A DNA stretch of 64,000 bases from CALMKX01 sp036274895 (GCA_036274895.1 DASUEU010000039.1:186001-250000); one strand, 5' to 3'. Positions 25,249-34,674 are shown, numbered from the stretch's first letter. Numbers and translations are program-made. Notes: generated by a model not told the origin, from the letters alone.

Positions 25249-25854
25249 GTGCCCGACACCTTGAACCTCGATGCCATCGCGCAACTCGTCGCCGCCATGC
25301 CAGCCCCCCGGGAGAACCTGTTGGGACTCCTGTTCTTGAGCACCGACCTGGATCCCGTAGGGCACCTGGCCTTCCCCAAGCAGCTCCACAAGCGCCCTGC
25401 CACGGCGCTGCTCTCCTGCGCCCACGCGGTCAGCGTCCGGGCGGTGGCGATCTTCGAGCGCCGCTCGGAGGTCACCCTCTCCTTCGAGCGCGAGGATCTG
25501 GCTCTCGCGCAGCAGCTGCTGCGGGCCGGAATGCTGCTCTCCGTGCCGGTGCTGGACTATCTGCTCGTCCGCAGTGAGCGGGTGGTCTCCCTCGCCGAGC
25601 ACCTGGGGCTCGCCAGCGGCATGACCTCGCCGGAGGACCTCCTGTGGGCGGTCGCTCGAGCCGCGAGCGTGGAAATCCCCAACGCCCGGCCGGACGCCAA
25701 GAGGACGGTGCCGGCGAAGTACCGCAACCCCGAGAATCCCGCGGAGGCCTGGACCGGCCGCGGCCGGCCGCCTCGCTGGCTGGCGGCCAAGCTCCAGGCC
25801 GGACACTCGCTGGTGGAGTTCTCGATCGAGAAGATAGGCCGGCACGGAGCGTAA
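25249..25854 (+). CDS. RadC-like JAB domain fused to an H-NS-type DNA-binding domain
   Basis: A 201-residue protein in two parts. Residues 1-125 follow the RadC/JAB pattern (LLGLLFLSTDLDPVGH, then FEREDLALAQQLLRAGMLLSVPVLDYLLVRSERVVSL) but lack the metal motif HNHPSG; FERRSEVTLSF takes its place. Residues about 150-195 are an H-NS C-terminal domain with the DNA-contact motif TGRGRPPRWL. It is therefore probably a DNA-binding protein with a non-catalytic JAB scaffold. The GTG start has AGGAGG eight bases before it. The next gene begins nine bases downstream. Confidence 0.7.
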   Translation: MPDTLNLDAIAQLVAAMPAPRENLLGLLFLSTDLDPVGHLAFPKQLHKRPATALLSCAHAVSVRAVAIFERRSEVTLSFEREDLALAQQLLRAGMLLSVPVLDYLLVRSERVVSLAEHLGLASGMTSPEDLLWAVARAASVEIPNARPDAKRTVPAKYRNPENPAEAWTGRGRPPRWLAAKLQAGHSLVEFSIEKIGRHGA

Positions 25855-25863
25855 GATGCTCGG

Positions 25864-27495
25864 GTGAACCTGCCCCGCTCGTTCCGCCAGGAACCGCCCC
25901 GCCCTGGCAACCCGTGGGCGGACGACCCGCTGCTGCGGTCCCTGCTCGCTCGCGCCCTTCCCCCCGAGACCCTGGTCGAGGTGGAGGGGGAGCTGGCGGA
26001 GATGGGAGCCCTCGCGGGCGGTGAGCTCTACGAACTCCAGCTCGCCGACCTGCCCAATGAGCCGAGGCTGGTCTCCTGGAGCCCCTGGGGCGAGCGCATC
26101 GACCACATCGAGGTCACCGCCTTGTGGCGGCGAGCCGAGGAGCTGGCCGCCCGGCGCGGTGTGGTGGCCACCGCTTACGAGGCTCGCCACGGGGCTTTCT
26201 CCCGCCTCCACCAGTTCGCCCTCGCCCATCTCTTCGTCCCCTCGACCGACTTCTACGGCTGTCCCCTGGCGATGACCGACGGCGCCGCGCGCACCTTGCT
26301 CGCCTCGGGCAACCAGCGGCTGATCGAGAGGGCCGTACCCCACCTCATCAGCCGGGATCCCGCCGCCTTCTGGACCAGCGGCCAGTGGATGACCGAGGCC
26401 ACCGGCGGCTCGGACGTCGGCACCACCCGCACGCTGGCCCGCTTCGAGGACGGCGGCTGGCGCCTCTGGGGCCACAAGTGGTTCACTTCGGCGGTGGCGT
26501 CCCAGATGGCCCTGACCCTCGCTCGCCCCGAGGGCAACGGCCGGGGGGGCAAGGGCCTGGCCCTTTTCTACCTCGAGACCCGTGACCAGGCCGGCCGGCC
26601 GAACGGCATCACGGTGCATCGCCTCAAGGACAAGCTGGGGACGCGCAAGCTGCCCACCGCCGAGCTGACCCTCGACGGCGCCCGGGCCGAGCTGGTGGGT
26701 GCCACGACGGACGGGGTCAAAGCGATCGCGCCGATGCTCAACGTCACGCGCACCTGGAACGCGGTGACGGCCTCGGCCCTGCTGTGCCGGGCCCACGCCC
26801 TGGCGGCGGACTACGCCCGCCGCCGGGTGGCCTTCGGCGGCTACCTGATCGACAAGGCCCTGCACCGCAACACCCTGGCGGGGCTCGAGGCCGAGGCCGC
26901 TGGAGCGCTACACCTGGCCTTCCGGGTGGTGGAGTTGCTGGGGCGGGTGGAAGTGGGTGTGGCGAGCGCCGAGGAGACGGCACTTCTGCGGTTGCTCACG
27001 CCCATCGCCAAGCTGACGACAGCCAAGCAGGCGGTGGCCGGAGCCAGCGAGGCCCTGGAGTGCTTCGGCGGCGCCGGCTACGTCGAGGACACGGGACTGC
27101 CGACCCTGCTGCGCGACGCCCAGGTGCTGCCGATCTGGGAAGGCACCACCGACGTGCTGGCGCTGGACACCCTGCGGGCGATCGCCGAGTACCCCGGAGC
27201 GACGCCGTTGGTCTTGGAAGCACGCCGACGCCGCGACGAGGTGAAGGAGGAGACCCTGGCCCGGGCGGCACAAGCAGCCCTCGACAGCGTGGAAGGGGCC
27301 CTACGCTGGCTCGAGGCCACCGCGAAGAGTGGCGGGGACACGCTGGAGGCCGGAGCGCGCCGCTTCGCCCTCACCGTCGGGAGGGCGCTCGAAGTCTCGC
27401 TCGCCACCTCCCACGCCCAGTGGGCCCTCGATCACCGACAAGACCCCCACCCCCTCGCCGTGGCCTTGCGGCTGGCGGCCGGCACCGAGCCTTGA
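25864..27495 (+). CDS. acyl-CoA dehydrogenase, AidB-like
   Basis: A 543-residue flavoenzyme that would oxidise an acyl-CoA thioester to the enoyl form, of the AidB/ACAD subgroup. The marker WMTEATGGSDVGTT is at about 177-190, HKWFTSAV follows, and the C-terminal FAD-binding stretch is GGAGYVEDTGLPTLLRDAQVLPIWEGTTDV. A C-terminal extension of about 110 residues follows the usual core, as in AidB. The start is a GTG. AidB proteins can bind DNA and are tied to alkylation stress, but the function here is inferred from family only. The DinB gene follows 11 bases later. Confidence 0.85.
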   Translation: MNLPRSFRQEPPRPGNPWADDPLLRSLLARALPPETLVEVEGELAEMGALAGGELYELQLADLPNEPRLVSWSPWGERIDHIEVTALWRRAEELAARRGVVATAYEARHGAFSRLHQFALAHLFVPSTDFYGCPLAMTDGAARTLLASGNQRLIERAVPHLISRDPAAFWTSGQWMTEATGGSDVGTTRTLARFEDGGWRLWGHKWFTSAVASQMALTLARPEGNGRGGKGLALFYLETRDQAGRPNGITVHRLKDKLGTRKLPTAELTLDGARAELVGATTDGVKAIAPMLNVTRTWNAVTASALLCRAHALAADYARRRVAFGGYLIDKALHRNTLAGLEAEAAGALHLAFRVVELLGRVEVGVASAEETALLRLLTPIAKLTTAKQAVAGASEALECFGGAGYVEDTGLPTLLRDAQVLPIWEGTTDVLALDTLRAIAEYPGATPLVLEARRRRDEVKEETLARAAQAALDSVEGALRWLEATAKSGGDTLEAGARRFALTVGRALEVSLATSHAQWALDHRQDPHPLAVALRLAAGTEP

Positions 27496-27506
27496 GGGGC
27501 ACGCCG

Positions 27507-27974
27507 ATGATCGCCCTCCTCCTGCGCACCCTCGACCAGGCCTACGACAAGAAGAGCTGGCACGGGCCGACGCTGCGCGGAACCTTGCGGGGAGTCTGCG
27601 CCGAGGAGGCGGCGTGGCGCCCTGCTCCGGGCCGGCACAACGTCTGGGAGCTCGCCGTGCACGCCGCCTACTGGAAGTACTCGGTGGCCCGCCGGTTGGA
27701 GGGTGGGGAGCGGGGGAGCTTTCCCCTCGCCGGGAGCAATTGGTTCCCGCGACCCGAAGAGCTGAGCGAGGCGGCCTGGAAGGGGGATCTCGCCCTGCTC
27801 GGAGAGATGCACCGGCGGCTGCGCGAAGCCGTGGCGGCGCTCGACCCGGAACAACTGGAAACGATCCCGCCCGGCAGCAAGACCCGGGTGGTCGACCTCG
27901 TCCTCGGCGTCGCCGCCCACGACCTCTACCACGCCGGCCAGGTCCAGCTGCTCAAACGACTGCGCAGCCGCTGA
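27507..27974 (+). CDS. DinB-family protein
   Basis: A 155-residue four-helix protein. Histidines in WELAVHAAYWKYSV (near 52) and in GVAAHDLYHAGQVQLLKRL (near 137 and 141) are at the expected metal-binding positions of the DinB superfamily. It follows the AidB-like gene closely and is likely co-transcribed with it. It is unlike the DinB protein encoded at 21690 apart from the shared fold. Substrate unknown; thiol-dependent detoxification is one possibility. Confidence 0.8.
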   Translation: MIALLLRTLDQAYDKKSWHGPTLRGTLRGVCAEEAAWRPAPGRHNVWELAVHAAYWKYSVARRLEGGERGSFPLAGSNWFPRPEELSEAAWKGDLALLGEMHRRLREAVAALDPEQLETIPPGSKTRVVDLVLGVAAHDLYHAGQVQLLKRLRSR

Positions 27975-28088
27975 TCGGCAGCGGGTCGAGAGATCCGCAT
28001 GTGACCTCAGTTCTCAGTATTTGGTCGCGGCGTGGGTCACCGGCCGCCAGGGGGAGAGGGGACCTGCCGCCTGGCGTAGCATCTCCCC

Positions 28089-30188
28089 ATGGCCCTCACC
28101 GCCAAGACGCGCATCTCGGAGACCGAGCGCATCGCCCTCGACGCCGGCACGGTGTGGCTGGAGCGGGACCTGTTCCGCGGCCGGCCGGACTTCCCCCGCA
28201 TCGCCGACAGCCTCTACCCTGGCCTCACCGACGACGAGCAGCGCTTCCTCGACGGCCCCGTCGAGGCGGTGTGCCGCTCGGTCGACCCCTGGCGGCTGGC
28301 CCGCGAGGGCGTGCTGCCAGAGGCGACCTGGAATCTCTTGCGCCGAGAGGGCTTCTTCGGTCTCGCCATCGCCCTCGAGTGGGGTGGCAAGGGCTTTTCC
28401 GCCCTCGGTCTCTCAGCCGTCTTCGGCAAGCTGGCCTCGCGCTCGCTGGGCCTCTCGGCCTACGTCTTGATCCCCAACTCGGTCGGGCCCGGGGAGCTGC
28501 TCGCCCACTACGGCACGCCGGAGCAGCAGGCCCGCTATCTGCCCCGCCTGGCCAAAGGCGAAGAGATTCCCTGCTTCGCCTTGACCGAGCCCGAGGCCGG
28601 TTCGGACGCTTCTTCCCTGCGCTCGAAGGGCGTGGTGTTCCGAGATACTCGCGGCGAGCCGGCGATCCGCCTCGATTGGGAGAAACGCACCATCACTCTG
28701 GCCCCGGTGGCGACCCTGCTGGGCTTGGCCGTGCGCCTCTACGACCCGGAGGAACTCCTGGGCCGGGGGCCGGAGCCAGGGATTTCCGTGGTGCTGGTGC
28801 CCGCCAGGAACCCTGGGGTGGAGATCGGGCTGCGCCACGACCCCCTGGGTGTGCCCTTTCCCAACGGCCCCACCCGGGGCCGGGGTGTGGTGGTGCCGGC
28901 CACCGCCATCCTCGGCGGGCAGGCGGGCGCCGGGCAAGGTTGGAGGATGCTGATGGAGGCCCTGGCGGCGGGGCGGGCGGTGTCCCTGCCGGCCCAGTCC
29001 GCAGCCGGGGTGAAGCAGGTGGCGCGGGTGGTGGGAGCCTGGGCCGCCGTGCGGAGGCAGTTCGGCCTGCCCCTGGGCCGTTTCGAGGCGGTCACGGCCG
29101 AGTTGGCGGAGATCGCCGGCGCCGCCTACCTGGTGGAGGCCGCCCGGGTGTGGAGCTGCGGCGCCCTGGCCGCCGGGGAGCGACCGGCGGTGGTGGCGGC
29201 GATCATGAAGCTGCGCACCACGGAGCTGGCCCGCTCGGTGGTGGCCCGGGGGATGGACGTGCTGGCCGGCGCCGGGATCTGCCGTGGCCCCTCGAACCTG
29301 CTGGCGGAGGGCTGGGCGGGAGCGCCGATCGGCATCACCGTCGAGGGAGCGAATCTGCTCACCCGCAGCCTGATCCTCTTCGGCCAGGCCCTGCTGCGCT
29401 GCCATCCCACCGTGCTCGCCGAGGCGGAGGCCCTCGAGCGGGGGGACCGCCGCGCCCTCACCAGGGAGCTCGCGCGCCACCTCGTCTTCGCCGGCCGCAA
29501 CACTCTGCGCCTGCTGCGCCTCGAGCTGTCGCGGGGCCGGTTCGCCCGTACCGGCCTCTTGGGACCGGCGGGGCACTGGGCCCGCCGCCTCGCCTGGGGC
29601 TCGGCCCGCTTCGCCGTGCTCGTGGAGCTGGCCCTGCTCGCCCACGGCCCCGCGATCAAGCGCCGGGAACGGGCGACCGGGCGGCTGGCGGACGCCCTCT
29701 CCTGGCTCTACCTGGGAGCCGCCGTGCTCAAGCGCTTCACGGCGGAGGGCGCCCGGCGCGAGGACGAGGCCGCCTTCGAGTGGGCCAGCCGGAGCTGCCT
29801 CGGCGAGGCGGGCCGGGCTCTCGAGGCCTTGGTCGAGCAGCTGCCCCTGCCGAGGCTCCTCCGCTCACCCCTCGCCCTCTGGCTGCGGGCGCGGCGCCTG
29901 GCCGCACCGCCCAGCGAGGCCCTGGCGGAGCGGTTGGCGGCCGAGATCCTCGCCCCGGGGCCGGCCCGGGACCGCCTGACCGGCGGCCTCTTCGTCCCCG
30001 GAGATCTCTCAGAGCCCCTGGCCCGGCTCGAGCGAGCGCTCCAGCTGGTGACCGCACCGGGCAGCGCCTCCCCCGCCGAGGTCGAAGCGGCCCGGCTCGC
30101 CGCCCTGGCCGTGGACGAGCTGACCTTCGAGCAGATCTTTCCCGAGGCTCCCCTCGAGGCGGCCTTGGCCGCCGCCCAGCCGCGTTGA
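28089..30188 (+). CDS. acyl-CoA dehydrogenase, FadE-like
   Basis: A 699-residue enzyme with the two-part layout of proteobacterial FadE: an acyl-CoA dehydrogenase core (about 60-480) and a C-terminal helical extension. Markers are LTEPEAGSDASS near 165, PFPNGPTRGRGVVVPA, and EGANLLTRSLI, which contains the probable catalytic glutamate. It would carry out the first step of fatty acid beta-oxidation. Compared with E. coli FadE (about 814 residues) it lacks the N-terminal membrane part. It belongs functionally with the 3-hydroxyacyl-CoA dehydrogenase at 34675. Confidence 0.85.
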   Translation: MALTAKTRISETERIALDAGTVWLERDLFRGRPDFPRIADSLYPGLTDDEQRFLDGPVEAVCRSVDPWRLAREGVLPEATWNLLRREGFFGLAIALEWGGKGFSALGLSAVFGKLASRSLGLSAYVLIPNSVGPGELLAHYGTPEQQARYLPRLAKGEEIPCFALTEPEAGSDASSLRSKGVVFRDTRGEPAIRLDWEKRTITLAPVATLLGLAVRLYDPEELLGRGPEPGISVVLVPARNPGVEIGLRHDPLGVPFPNGPTRGRGVVVPATAILGGQAGAGQGWRMLMEALAAGRAVSLPAQSAAGVKQVARVVGAWAAVRRQFGLPLGRFEAVTAELAEIAGAAYLVEAARVWSCGALAAGERPAVVAAIMKLRTTELARSVVARGMDVLAGAGICRGPSNLLAEGWAGAPIGITVEGANLLTRSLILFGQALLRCHPTVLAEAEALERGDRRALTRELARHLVFAGRNTLRLLRLELSRGRFARTGLLGPAGHWARRLAWGSARFAVLVELALLAHGPAIKRRERATGRLADALSWLYLGAAVLKRFTAEGARREDEAAFEWASRSCLGEAGRALEALVEQLPLPRLLRSPLALWLRARRLAAPPSEALAERLAAEILAPGPARDRLTGGLFVPGDLSEPLARLERALQLVTAPGSASPAEVEAARLAALAVDELTFEQIFPEAPLEAALAAAQPR

Positions 30189-30224
30189 GGAGGCTCTGGT
30201 AGCATCTCCCCGAGCTTCAGCGCC

Positions 30225-30899
30225 ATGTGCGGCCGCTACACTCTCGCCACCCCCGGGGACGTGATCGCCCAGCAGTTCGAGCTGGCGGCCACGCCCTCGC
30301 TCGCCCCGCGCTACAACGTTGCCCCCACCCAGGAGGTGCCCGCCGTGCGCGCCGCAAAGGGCGGCGGCCGCGAGCTGGCGATGATGAAGTGGGGGCTGGT
30401 ACCGCGCTGGGCCGAGGACCCCTCGATCGGCAACCGCCTGATCAACGCCCGCTCCGAGACCGCAGCCGAGAAGCCCTCCTTCCGCTCCGCCTTCAAACGC
30501 CAGCGCTGCCTGGTCCTGGCGGACGGCTTCTACGAGTGGCAGAAGGCCGCCGGGGGCGTCAAACAGCCCTTCCACATCCGCCTCGCCGGTGGCGGCCCCT
30601 TCGCCTTCGCCGGGCTGTGGGAGCACTGGCAGAAGGAGGGGCAGACGGTCGAGTCCTGCACCCTCCTGACCACCGGCCCCAACCCCTTGATGGCGCCGAT
30701 CCACGACCGCATGCCGGTGATCCTCGACCCCACCGAGTACGACCTCTGGCTCGATCCAGGGCAATCCGACCGCGCCCGCCTCGAGGCCCTGCTCGACCCC
30801 TTCCCCGCCGAACGCATGGAAGCCTGGCCGGTCTCCCGCTTCGTCAACAGCCCGACCAACGACTCGCCCCGCTGCATCGAGCCGGTGTCATCGGCCTGA
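30225..30899 (+). CDS. SOS response-associated peptidase (HMCES/YedK)
   Basis: A 224-residue protein that crosslinks to abasic sites in single-stranded DNA and so shields them. The start MCGRYTLATP gives the catalytic C2 after methionine removal. NARSET is at 74-79, FYEW with E104 follows, and the family histidine is in PIHDRMPVIL. Length is normal. It is the first of three closely spaced genes, but the next (KynB-like) shows no functional link. Confidence 0.95.
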   Translation: MCGRYTLATPGDVIAQQFELAATPSLAPRYNVAPTQEVPAVRAAKGGGRELAMMKWGLVPRWAEDPSIGNRLINARSETAAEKPSFRSAFKRQRCLVLADGFYEWQKAAGGVKQPFHIRLAGGGPFAFAGLWEHWQKEGQTVESCTLLTTGPNPLMAPIHDRMPVILDPTEYDLWLDPGQSDRARLEALLDPFPAERMEAWPVSRFVNSPTNDSPRCIEPVSSA

Positions 30900-30918
30900 G
30901 CCGAGGCGACCCGCGGCC

Positions 30919-31533
30919 ATGCTCTACGACATCTCCCCCCTCCTCCACCCGGGCATGGCCGTGTGGCCGGGGGACGTGCCCTTCACCCAGGAGCGCACGG
31001 CGGAGATGGCGGCGGGGGCGGCGGCGAACGTTTCGGCCTTTCGCACCACCACCCACGCAGGGTGCCACGTGGACGCGCCCCTCCACACCGAAGCCGGCGG
31101 GTCGGACATCGCCTCGCTCGGCCTGGCGCCGTTCCTCGGGCTCTGCCGGGTGGTCGAGGTGCCGGCCGTCGCCCTGCTCCTGCCGGAGCACCTCCCCGCG
31201 CCAGAGCCGGACGACCCGCCCCGCCTGCTGCTCAAGACCGGCAGCTGGCCGGACCGGGATCGCTTCCCCGCCACTTTCACCGCCCTCTCGCCGGAGGTGG
31301 CCCGGGAGCTCGCCGCCCGCGGGCTCTTGCTGGTGGGGCTCGACACCCCCTCGGTGGACCCCGCCGAGAGCGCGGACCTGCCCGCGCACCACGCCCTCGC
31401 CGGGGCGGGCATCGTCATCTTGGAGGGTGCCGTGCTCGACGCCGTGCCCCCCGGCCGCTACGAGCTGATCGCCCTGCCCTTGAAGCTTGCGGGGCTGGAC
31501 GCCTCGCCGGTGCGGGCCGTGCTGGTGGGCTGA
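30919..31533 (+). CDS. kynB: kynurenine formamidase / cyclase-family hydrolase
   Basis: A 204-residue zinc hydrolase. The metal motif HAGCHVDAPLH has H46, H50, D52 and H56, and the KynB-like downstream stretch GLDTPSVDPAESADLPAHH is well kept. KynB cleaves N-formylkynurenine in tryptophan breakdown. Its length and lack of signal peptide set it apart from the lipoprotein cyclase at 11372. A kynurenine-3-monooxygenase-like gene lies about 29 kb away, unlinked. It overlaps nothing; a GTG-started membrane gene begins after one base. Confidence 0.82.
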   Translation: MLYDISPLLHPGMAVWPGDVPFTQERTAEMAAGAAANVSAFRTTTHAGCHVDAPLHTEAGGSDIASLGLAPFLGLCRVVEVPAVALLLPEHLPAPEPDDPPRLLLKTGSWPDRDRFPATFTALSPEVARELAARGLLLVGLDTPSVDPAESADLPAHHALAGAGIVILEGAVLDAVPPGRYELIALPLKLAGLDASPVRAVLVG

Positions 31534-31534
31534 C

Positions 31535-33916
31535 GTGGCGCCCGCGCCGTTGCCGGAGCTGCTGTTCTTCGCCGTCGGCAGCGCCCTCCTGGGCGTCCTG
31601 TTGCGGGTCTGGCGACCGGAGCTGTCGTGGCGCCTGATCGGCGGCTATGCCCTGCTGGTGATGGCCTTCCTGGCCCCGACCCTGCTGACCCCACGCCACC
31701 CGATCGCCACCGACCTCGCCTACCCCTGGCTGCCCTGGCGCGCCGGCCTCGAGCGAGAGGTGCGGCCGGCGAACCCCCTGCTTTCGGACCCGGTGCTGCA
31801 GATGCTGCCCTTCCAGCACCTGGTGCGGCAGCGGCTGCTGGCAGGGCGGCCCCCCCTGTGGACGCACGAGCTGGCGACCGGCGAGCCCCTCCTCGGCAAC
31901 GCCCAGTCAGCCCCCTTCGCGCCCTTGAAGCTGCTCGCCCTGCCGCTTTCGCCCCTCGCCACCCTCGAGGTGGCGGCGGCTTGGCAGATCCTGCTCGCGC
32001 TGCTCTTCACCCACGCGCTCGCCCGTAAGCTCGGCACCAGCCCCGTGGCAGCGACCTTCGCCGCCGTGGCCTTCAGCTTCTCCACCTTCGCCGTGGCCTG
32101 GCTCTACTACCCCCTGGGGATGACCGCCGCCTTCCTCCCCGGCCTCCTGCTCGGCGTGCTGGCGCTCGATGCCGAAGAGCCCCGGAGCCTCCTCGCCCTG
32201 GCCGTCATCGCCGCCGCCATGGCGCTCTGCGGTCATCCGGAGACGCTCACCCACGGAGCCTTGGTGGCCGGTATCGTGGCGCTGGTGCTCGCCATGCGAA
32301 GGCCGGCAGGGCGGTGGCGCTTCCTCTCTCGCTTCGCGGGGGCGGCGGGGCTGGGCTTCTGCTTCGCGGCGCCGGCCCTCCTGCCCTTCGCCCAGGCGGC
32401 CCTCGAGAGCTGGCGGATGGCGCTGGTCGAGCTCGCCCCCGGTGCCGTCGAGCCTCCCCCCTTCGAGGCGCGCTTTCTCGCCGTCCTGGTCGACCCCCTC
32501 TTCTTCGGCAGCCCCCGCTTCCACACCTGGAAAGGGCCGTGGAACTGGAACGAGCTGGCGAGCGCCTATGCCGGGATCTCCACCCTCGCCTTCGCCGGCT
32601 TCGCCCTGGTCGAGAAGCGCGGCCGGTGGCTGCTCGGCGGTGCCCTGGCGGCCCTGGCGGTGGCCTTGAAGCTGCCACCCTTCTTCCAGCTCTTCGAGCT
32701 GCTGCCCCTGCTCGGCCACGGCGCCAACGGCCGGCTGCGGCTGGTCTGGGTGCTGGGCCTGGCGCTCGCGGCCGGGTTGGGGCTCGATCGCTACGCCCGG
32801 GAGGGCCGTTGGCTGCTCCGACTGCTGCCGCTTTGCGCCGCGCTGTTGCTATCGGCGGCCCTGGCTCCGGAGCGGCACCCGGACCACGACCTGTGGTGGA
32901 TCGGCGCCGTCGGGGGCCTCGCCTTGCTCTTGCTGCCCGTCCGGCACGCCGGTTTCAGGGCCTGGGTGCCGCATCTCGCCGTCCTGGGCCTGGTGGCGGA
33001 CCTCTTCCTCCTGGGCCAGCGCTACAACCCGGCCGTGGCGCCGGAGATGGACCTGCGGCCAACCCCGGCGGTCGCGGCGTTGCAGCAGGCCACCGCGCGG
33101 GAGGACGGGCCGGTGCGGGTGCTCGCCCGCGGCTACGGCCTCTACCCCCACACGGGCGCTCTCTACGGCCTCTGGGACCCCCGCGGGGGGGACCCGATGC
33201 AGCCGGCTGCGGCGGCCCGGTTCGCCCTGCGCTCCCTGCCGGACCAGTTCCTGCCCGAAGCGCCCCGGGACCGGCCCGAGCTGGGCAACGCCGAGGCCGT
33301 GCTGGCCTTTCTGCGCGTGGGCCTGCGCCTGACCGAGAGGCGACGGGAGCTGCCGGCGCCCTGGCGGGTGATCCACGAGGGGCCGGGGGTGCGGGTGTGG
33401 TCCAGCCCGGCGGTGCTGCCCCTGTTCTTCGTCCCCCGCCGCACGGAGGTTGTGGCGAACGCCGAGGCGGCGTTCTGGGCCTCGCTGCGCTCGGCCGATT
33501 TCGCCGAGACGGTGTGGCTGCCGGCGGGCGCCGGCCCAGCATCGCGTACCAATGCTCTCGGGCGGGCGAACGTGCTCGCCCTCGGTCCCAACCGCTTGCG
33601 GCTGGCGGTGGAAGGGGAGGGAGGATTCCTCGCCTCGAGCGTGGCGCATGCCAGTGGCTGGCGGGCCGTAGCCGGCGGTGGAAGAGTGCCGGTGGTGGCC
33701 GCCAACGGCGCGTTTCTGGGCGTAGAGGTGCCGCCCGGGGCCGCTGAGGTGGATCTCGTGTTCCTGCCGGGGGGGTGGGTGGTGGGGCTGGTGCTGCTGG
33801 CCGGGGGGCTGGTGGTGGCGACGGTCATCGGGTTGCGGCCGCCGGGCCGGGGAGGACCGGCACGGGGGCATGCCCCTACGCGGATTCCGGAGCCGGAATC
33901 TCCACGGTATCCGTAG
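31535..33916 (+). CDS. YfhO-like multi-pass membrane protein
   Basis: A 793-residue protein with about 12-14 membrane helices in residues 1-510 and a soluble C-terminal domain, then a last helix near 750-770. Features such as TDLAYPWLPWR, PLWTHELATGEPLLGNAQSAPFAPL and GHPETLTHG match the YfhO/GT-C-type family, which acts in lipid-linked sugar transfer. The start is a GTG one base after the kynB stop. The final 20 or so residues (GRGGPARGHAPTRIPEPE) and the TAG stop are encoded by a pair of repeats. Confidence 0.78.
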   Translation: MAPAPLPELLFFAVGSALLGVLLRVWRPELSWRLIGGYALLVMAFLAPTLLTPRHPIATDLAYPWLPWRAGLEREVRPANPLLSDPVLQMLPFQHLVRQRLLAGRPPLWTHELATGEPLLGNAQSAPFAPLKLLALPLSPLATLEVAAAWQILLALLFTHALARKLGTSPVAATFAAVAFSFSTFAVAWLYYPLGMTAAFLPGLLLGVLALDAEEPRSLLALAVIAAAMALCGHPETLTHGALVAGIVALVLAMRRPAGRWRFLSRFAGAAGLGFCFAAPALLPFAQAALESWRMALVELAPGAVEPPPFEARFLAVLVDPLFFGSPRFHTWKGPWNWNELASAYAGISTLAFAGFALVEKRGRWLLGGALAALAVALKLPPFFQLFELLPLLGHGANGRLRLVWVLGLALAAGLGLDRYAREGRWLLRLLPLCAALLLSAALAPERHPDHDLWWIGAVGGLALLLLPVRHAGFRAWVPHLAVLGLVADLFLLGQRYNPAVAPEMDLRPTPAVAALQQATAREDGPVRVLARGYGLYPHTGALYGLWDPRGGDPMQPAAAARFALRSLPDQFLPEAPRDRPELGNAEAVLAFLRVGLRLTERRRELPAPWRVIHEGPGVRVWSSPAVLPLFFVPRRTEVVANAEAAFWASLRSADFAETVWLPAGAGPASRTNALGRANVLALGPNRLRLAVEGEGGFLASSVAHASGWRAVAGGGRVPVVAANGAFLGVEVPPGAAEVDLVFLPGGWVVGLVLLAGGLVVATVIGLRPPGRGGPARGHAPTRIPEPESPRYP

Positions 33917-33943
33917 GGGCGGCCCCCCGCGACCGCCCTCCGG
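33862..33943. repeat. inverted pair of GTAGGGGC-family REPs
   Basis: GTAGGGGC occurs inverted at about 33862-33880 (ending GCATGCCCCTACG) and direct at 33913-33943 (GTAGGGGCGGCCCCCCGCG). This is the doublet layout usual for REPs. The TAG of the direct copy is the stop codon of the YfhO-like gene. Confidence 0.65.
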
Positions 33944-34008
33944 TTCTCGGCCCTCGCCGCCAGAGGTAGAATCCCTCCGTAGTCGCCCACCAGAGAAGGG
34001 AGCCCCTC

Positions 34009-34668
34009 TTGGACAGCAAGGAGTTTGTGGCCGGGCTGATGGCTGAGATGGAGAGCCTGTTCGCCCAATTGGGCGAGCACGAGACCCTCGAGGCCGAGTC
34101 CGGTGGCCGGATCGAAATGGTCACGCTGCTCAAGCTCGCCCTGGCCAGTGAGCTCGAGGCGAGCGAGCTGGCCGGCTCCTGGATGCCCTCGACCACCGAG
34201 ATCGACGCCAAGCAGGTCTTCGCCGCCCAGTGCGGCGACGAGATGCGCCACTACGCCTTGATCGAGCAGCGCCTGGCCCAGCTGGGCGAGGATCTCTCGA
34301 GCTTCGACCCGTTGGCCGAAGGCCACAGCCCGCTCTACGAGTACATGCGCGGCCTGCGCACCATGGCGGAGCGGATGGCCGCCGGCCCCTTCGCCAGCGA
34401 GGCCATCGCCCAAGTGCGCAACCGCCAGTTCATCGCCTGGTGCGAGAGCGTGGGCGACGCCGAGACCGCCCGCCTGTATCGCGACGTGATCCAGCCCGAG
34501 GAGCTGCACCACCACCTCCTGGGGCGCGCCATCCTCGAGAAGTACGCCATCACACCGGAGGTGCAGGAGCTCGTGGCCAACGCCGTGCGCACCACCCTGG
34601 CGATCGCCGATGAGCTCGCGACCCTCTCCGAGAAGACCACCGGCCTCCAGGCCCTTCCCGTTTCCTAG
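34009..34668 (+). CDS. ferritin-like di-iron domain protein
   Basis: A 219-residue helical bundle with carboxylate/histidine motifs spaced as in ferritin-like proteins: ASELEASELAG near 46-56, CGDEMRHYALIEQR near 75-88 and PEELHHHLLGRAI near 164-176. It may be an oxidase, hydroxylase or iron-storage-like protein. The TTG start at 34009 has AAGGGAG seven bases upstream. It is followed after six bases by the 3-hydroxyacyl-CoA dehydrogenase gene, so the two probably form an operon. The link between them is unclear. Confidence 0.7.
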   Translation: MDSKEFVAGLMAEMESLFAQLGEHETLEAESGGRIEMVTLLKLALASELEASELAGSWMPSTTEIDAKQVFAAQCGDEMRHYALIEQRLAQLGEDLSSFDPLAEGHSPLYEYMRGLRTMAERMAAGPFASEAIAQVRNRQFIAWCESVGDAETARLYRDVIQPEELHHHLLGRAILEKYAITPEVQELVANAVRTTLAIADELATLSEKTTGLQALPVS

Positions 34669-34674
34669 GACCCC

